Shown here piece by piece: positions 4,705 through 5,295 of a stretch of 5,295 nt of DNA. The first letter of the stretch is position 1. Every line of letters starts with the position of its first letter. Source of the stretch: Nitrospiraceae bacterium. GTDB taxonomy: Bacteria > Nitrospirota > Thermodesulfovibrionia > Thermodesulfovibrionales > UBA1546. Below the pieces are notes generated by a model that ran no database searches, was not told the DNA's origin, and saw nothing but the letters and a program-made list of their open reading frames with translations. Location of the stretch: the NCBI GenBank assembly GCA_003535475.1, contig DOHC01000202.1, positions 1 to 5,295 of the forward strand, written 5' to 3'. The position numbers and the translations under genes are program-made.

Positions 4705-5295
4705 TTATTTCTTCGTCTCAATCCTCGGGAAAAGGTGCTCTGCCTTTTGAATTTTCCTTCCGCCCAATTCCACTCCGCCAAAGTCGAAGGCCCGTGGGTT
4801 CAACTTTACGGTCTCTTCGAGTCCCGTGCCTATCCCCAACTGCCGCCATATCTCATTAGCCGTGGAAGGCATGAAAGGATAGATATATATTGCTATGATG
4901 CGCAAAGATTCGGCAAGATTATAGAGGATATGTGAAAGCACGGCTTCGTCTTTTTCTTTCCAAGGAGCAGACTCCTCTATGTACTTGTTTGCACTATTGA
5001 TTGTTTCCCAGACTTCACACAGCGCGGCATAGAAGTTTAGCCCCGAAAGGGAATCCTTGTAAAGTCTTCCAAGAAACCCGTCCACAAAATCATGCTTAGG
5101 ATTAACCTTCACCGATCCCGTTTCACATACCGAAACCTTGTTTGTTTCGGAGGGTATCTTTCCGCTCCTATACTTCTCAATCATCGTAAGCGTTCTGCTT
5201 AAAAGATTTCCTAAATCATTCGCAAGGTCTGTATTAATCCTATTAATCAAAGCCTGCTCCGAGAAATCACCGTCAAGCCCGAAAGGCACTTCGCG
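4705..5295 (-). CDS. metG: Methionyl-tRNA synthetase, C-terminal part (cut by window edge)
   Basis: MetRS charges tRNA-Met in the cytosol. The fragment of about 196 residues is open to the window edge; the catalytic domain with HIGH and KMSKS lies outside. The visible part starts REVPFGLDGDFSEQ, continues through NTDLANDLGNLLSRTLTMIE, the typical junction into the anticodon-binding helical bundle, and includes ANKYIEESAPW with the Trp expected to stack on the anticodon. It ends at FPRIETKK, as short-form bacterial MetRS does, so the C-terminal EMAPII-like tRNA-binding domain is absent; a separate protein could supply it. GTG at 5289 is an internal valine, not a start. The segment after SGKIP (SETNKVSVCETGSVKVNP) looks unlike other MetRS linkers and overlaps a palindrome. 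It is transcribed toward the deaminase gene with a gap of about 120 bp. Confidence 0.93.
   Translation of the reverse strand, partial: REVPFGLDGDFSEQALINRINTDLANDLGNLLSRTLTMIEKYRSGKIPSETNKVSVCETGSVKVNPKHDFVDGFLGRLYKDSLSGLNFYAALCEVWETINSANKYIEESAPWKEKDEAVLSHILYNLAESLRIIAIYIYPFMPSTANEIWRQLGIGTGLEETVKLNPRAFDFGGVELGGRKIQKAEHLFPRIETKK
5130..5150. repeat. In-frame palindrome inside metG
   Basis: CCGAAAC (5130-5136) and GTTTCGG (5144-5150) form a perfect 7-bp inverted repeat around a 7-nt spacer; the whole is 21 bp, a multiple of three. It shares TTGTTTCGGA (5142-5151) exactly with the first hairpin of the intergenic element (4610-4619), and the left arms share CCGAA followed by CTTG a few bases on. 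A further GTTTC at 5120-5124 can pair with GAAAC at 5132-5136. It codes for residues in the linker between the catalytic and anticodon-binding domains. Confidence 0.5.

Noticed and set aside
5287..5289. GTG start giving a standalone 194-residue anticodon-binding protein
   Set aside because: The frame is open to the window edge with residues (R-E before V-P-F-G) that match the MetRS interior, so it is a truncated view of metG.

Overview
The window reads as ordinary bacterial chromosome with short intergenic gaps, moderate G+C (mid-40s percent by eye), strong AGGAGG-type Shine-Dalgarno sites and two likely TTG starts. The gene set (TSUP permease, DUF1634-like protein, tandem UspA protein, RecR, MTA/SAH-deaminase-type amidohydrolase, short-form MetRS) and the residue style suggest an anaerobic Gram-negative lineage such as Nitrospirota or Desulfobacterota. 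That assignment is an impression from protein style, not a search result.

Positions 1-138 are a non-coding leader with a possible promoter and inverted repeats. Positions 139-2464 (+) form a tight three-gene operon: a TauE/SafE (TSUP) family permease with an N-terminal signal peptide, a small three-helix membrane protein resembling DUF1634, and a two-domain universal stress protein with two intact nucleotide-binding motifs. The gaps are 12 nt and 1 nt, and the Shine-Dalgarno sites of genes 2 and 3 lie inside the ends of the preceding genes. A reasonable reading is an anion (sulfite, sulfonate or related) transport unit with a membrane partner and a cytosolic nucleotide-sensing partner; the substrate cannot be read from sequence.

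Positions 2465-2669 are an intergenic region with several potential hairpins and, at its right end, a good sigma-70-like promoter a few bases before recR. recR (2670-3263, +) is complete, with helix-hairpin-helix, Cys4 zinc finger and Toprim domains. It converges with the next gene, leaving only 2 bp between the two stop codons.

Positions 3266-4576 (-) encode an amidohydrolase of the 5'-methylthioadenosine/S-adenosylhomocysteine deaminase type. Upstream of it, on the same strand, is the 3' part of metG (4705-5295, cut by the window edge). This is a methionine / methyl-cycle neighbourhood: MetRS consumes methionine, while the deaminase handles nucleoside by-products of SAM use.

The most interesting non-genic signal is a 53-bp REP/MITE-like double palindrome at 4599-4651, between metG and the deaminase gene, flanked by an imperfect 13-bp direct repeat. 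A related palindrome appears in frame inside metG (5130-5150), at the linker between the catalytic and anticodon-binding domains. This recalls the in-gene palindromic elements of Rickettsia. No CRISPR array, tRNA, rRNA, transposase or defence gene is visible, and I see no clearly new multi-gene system.
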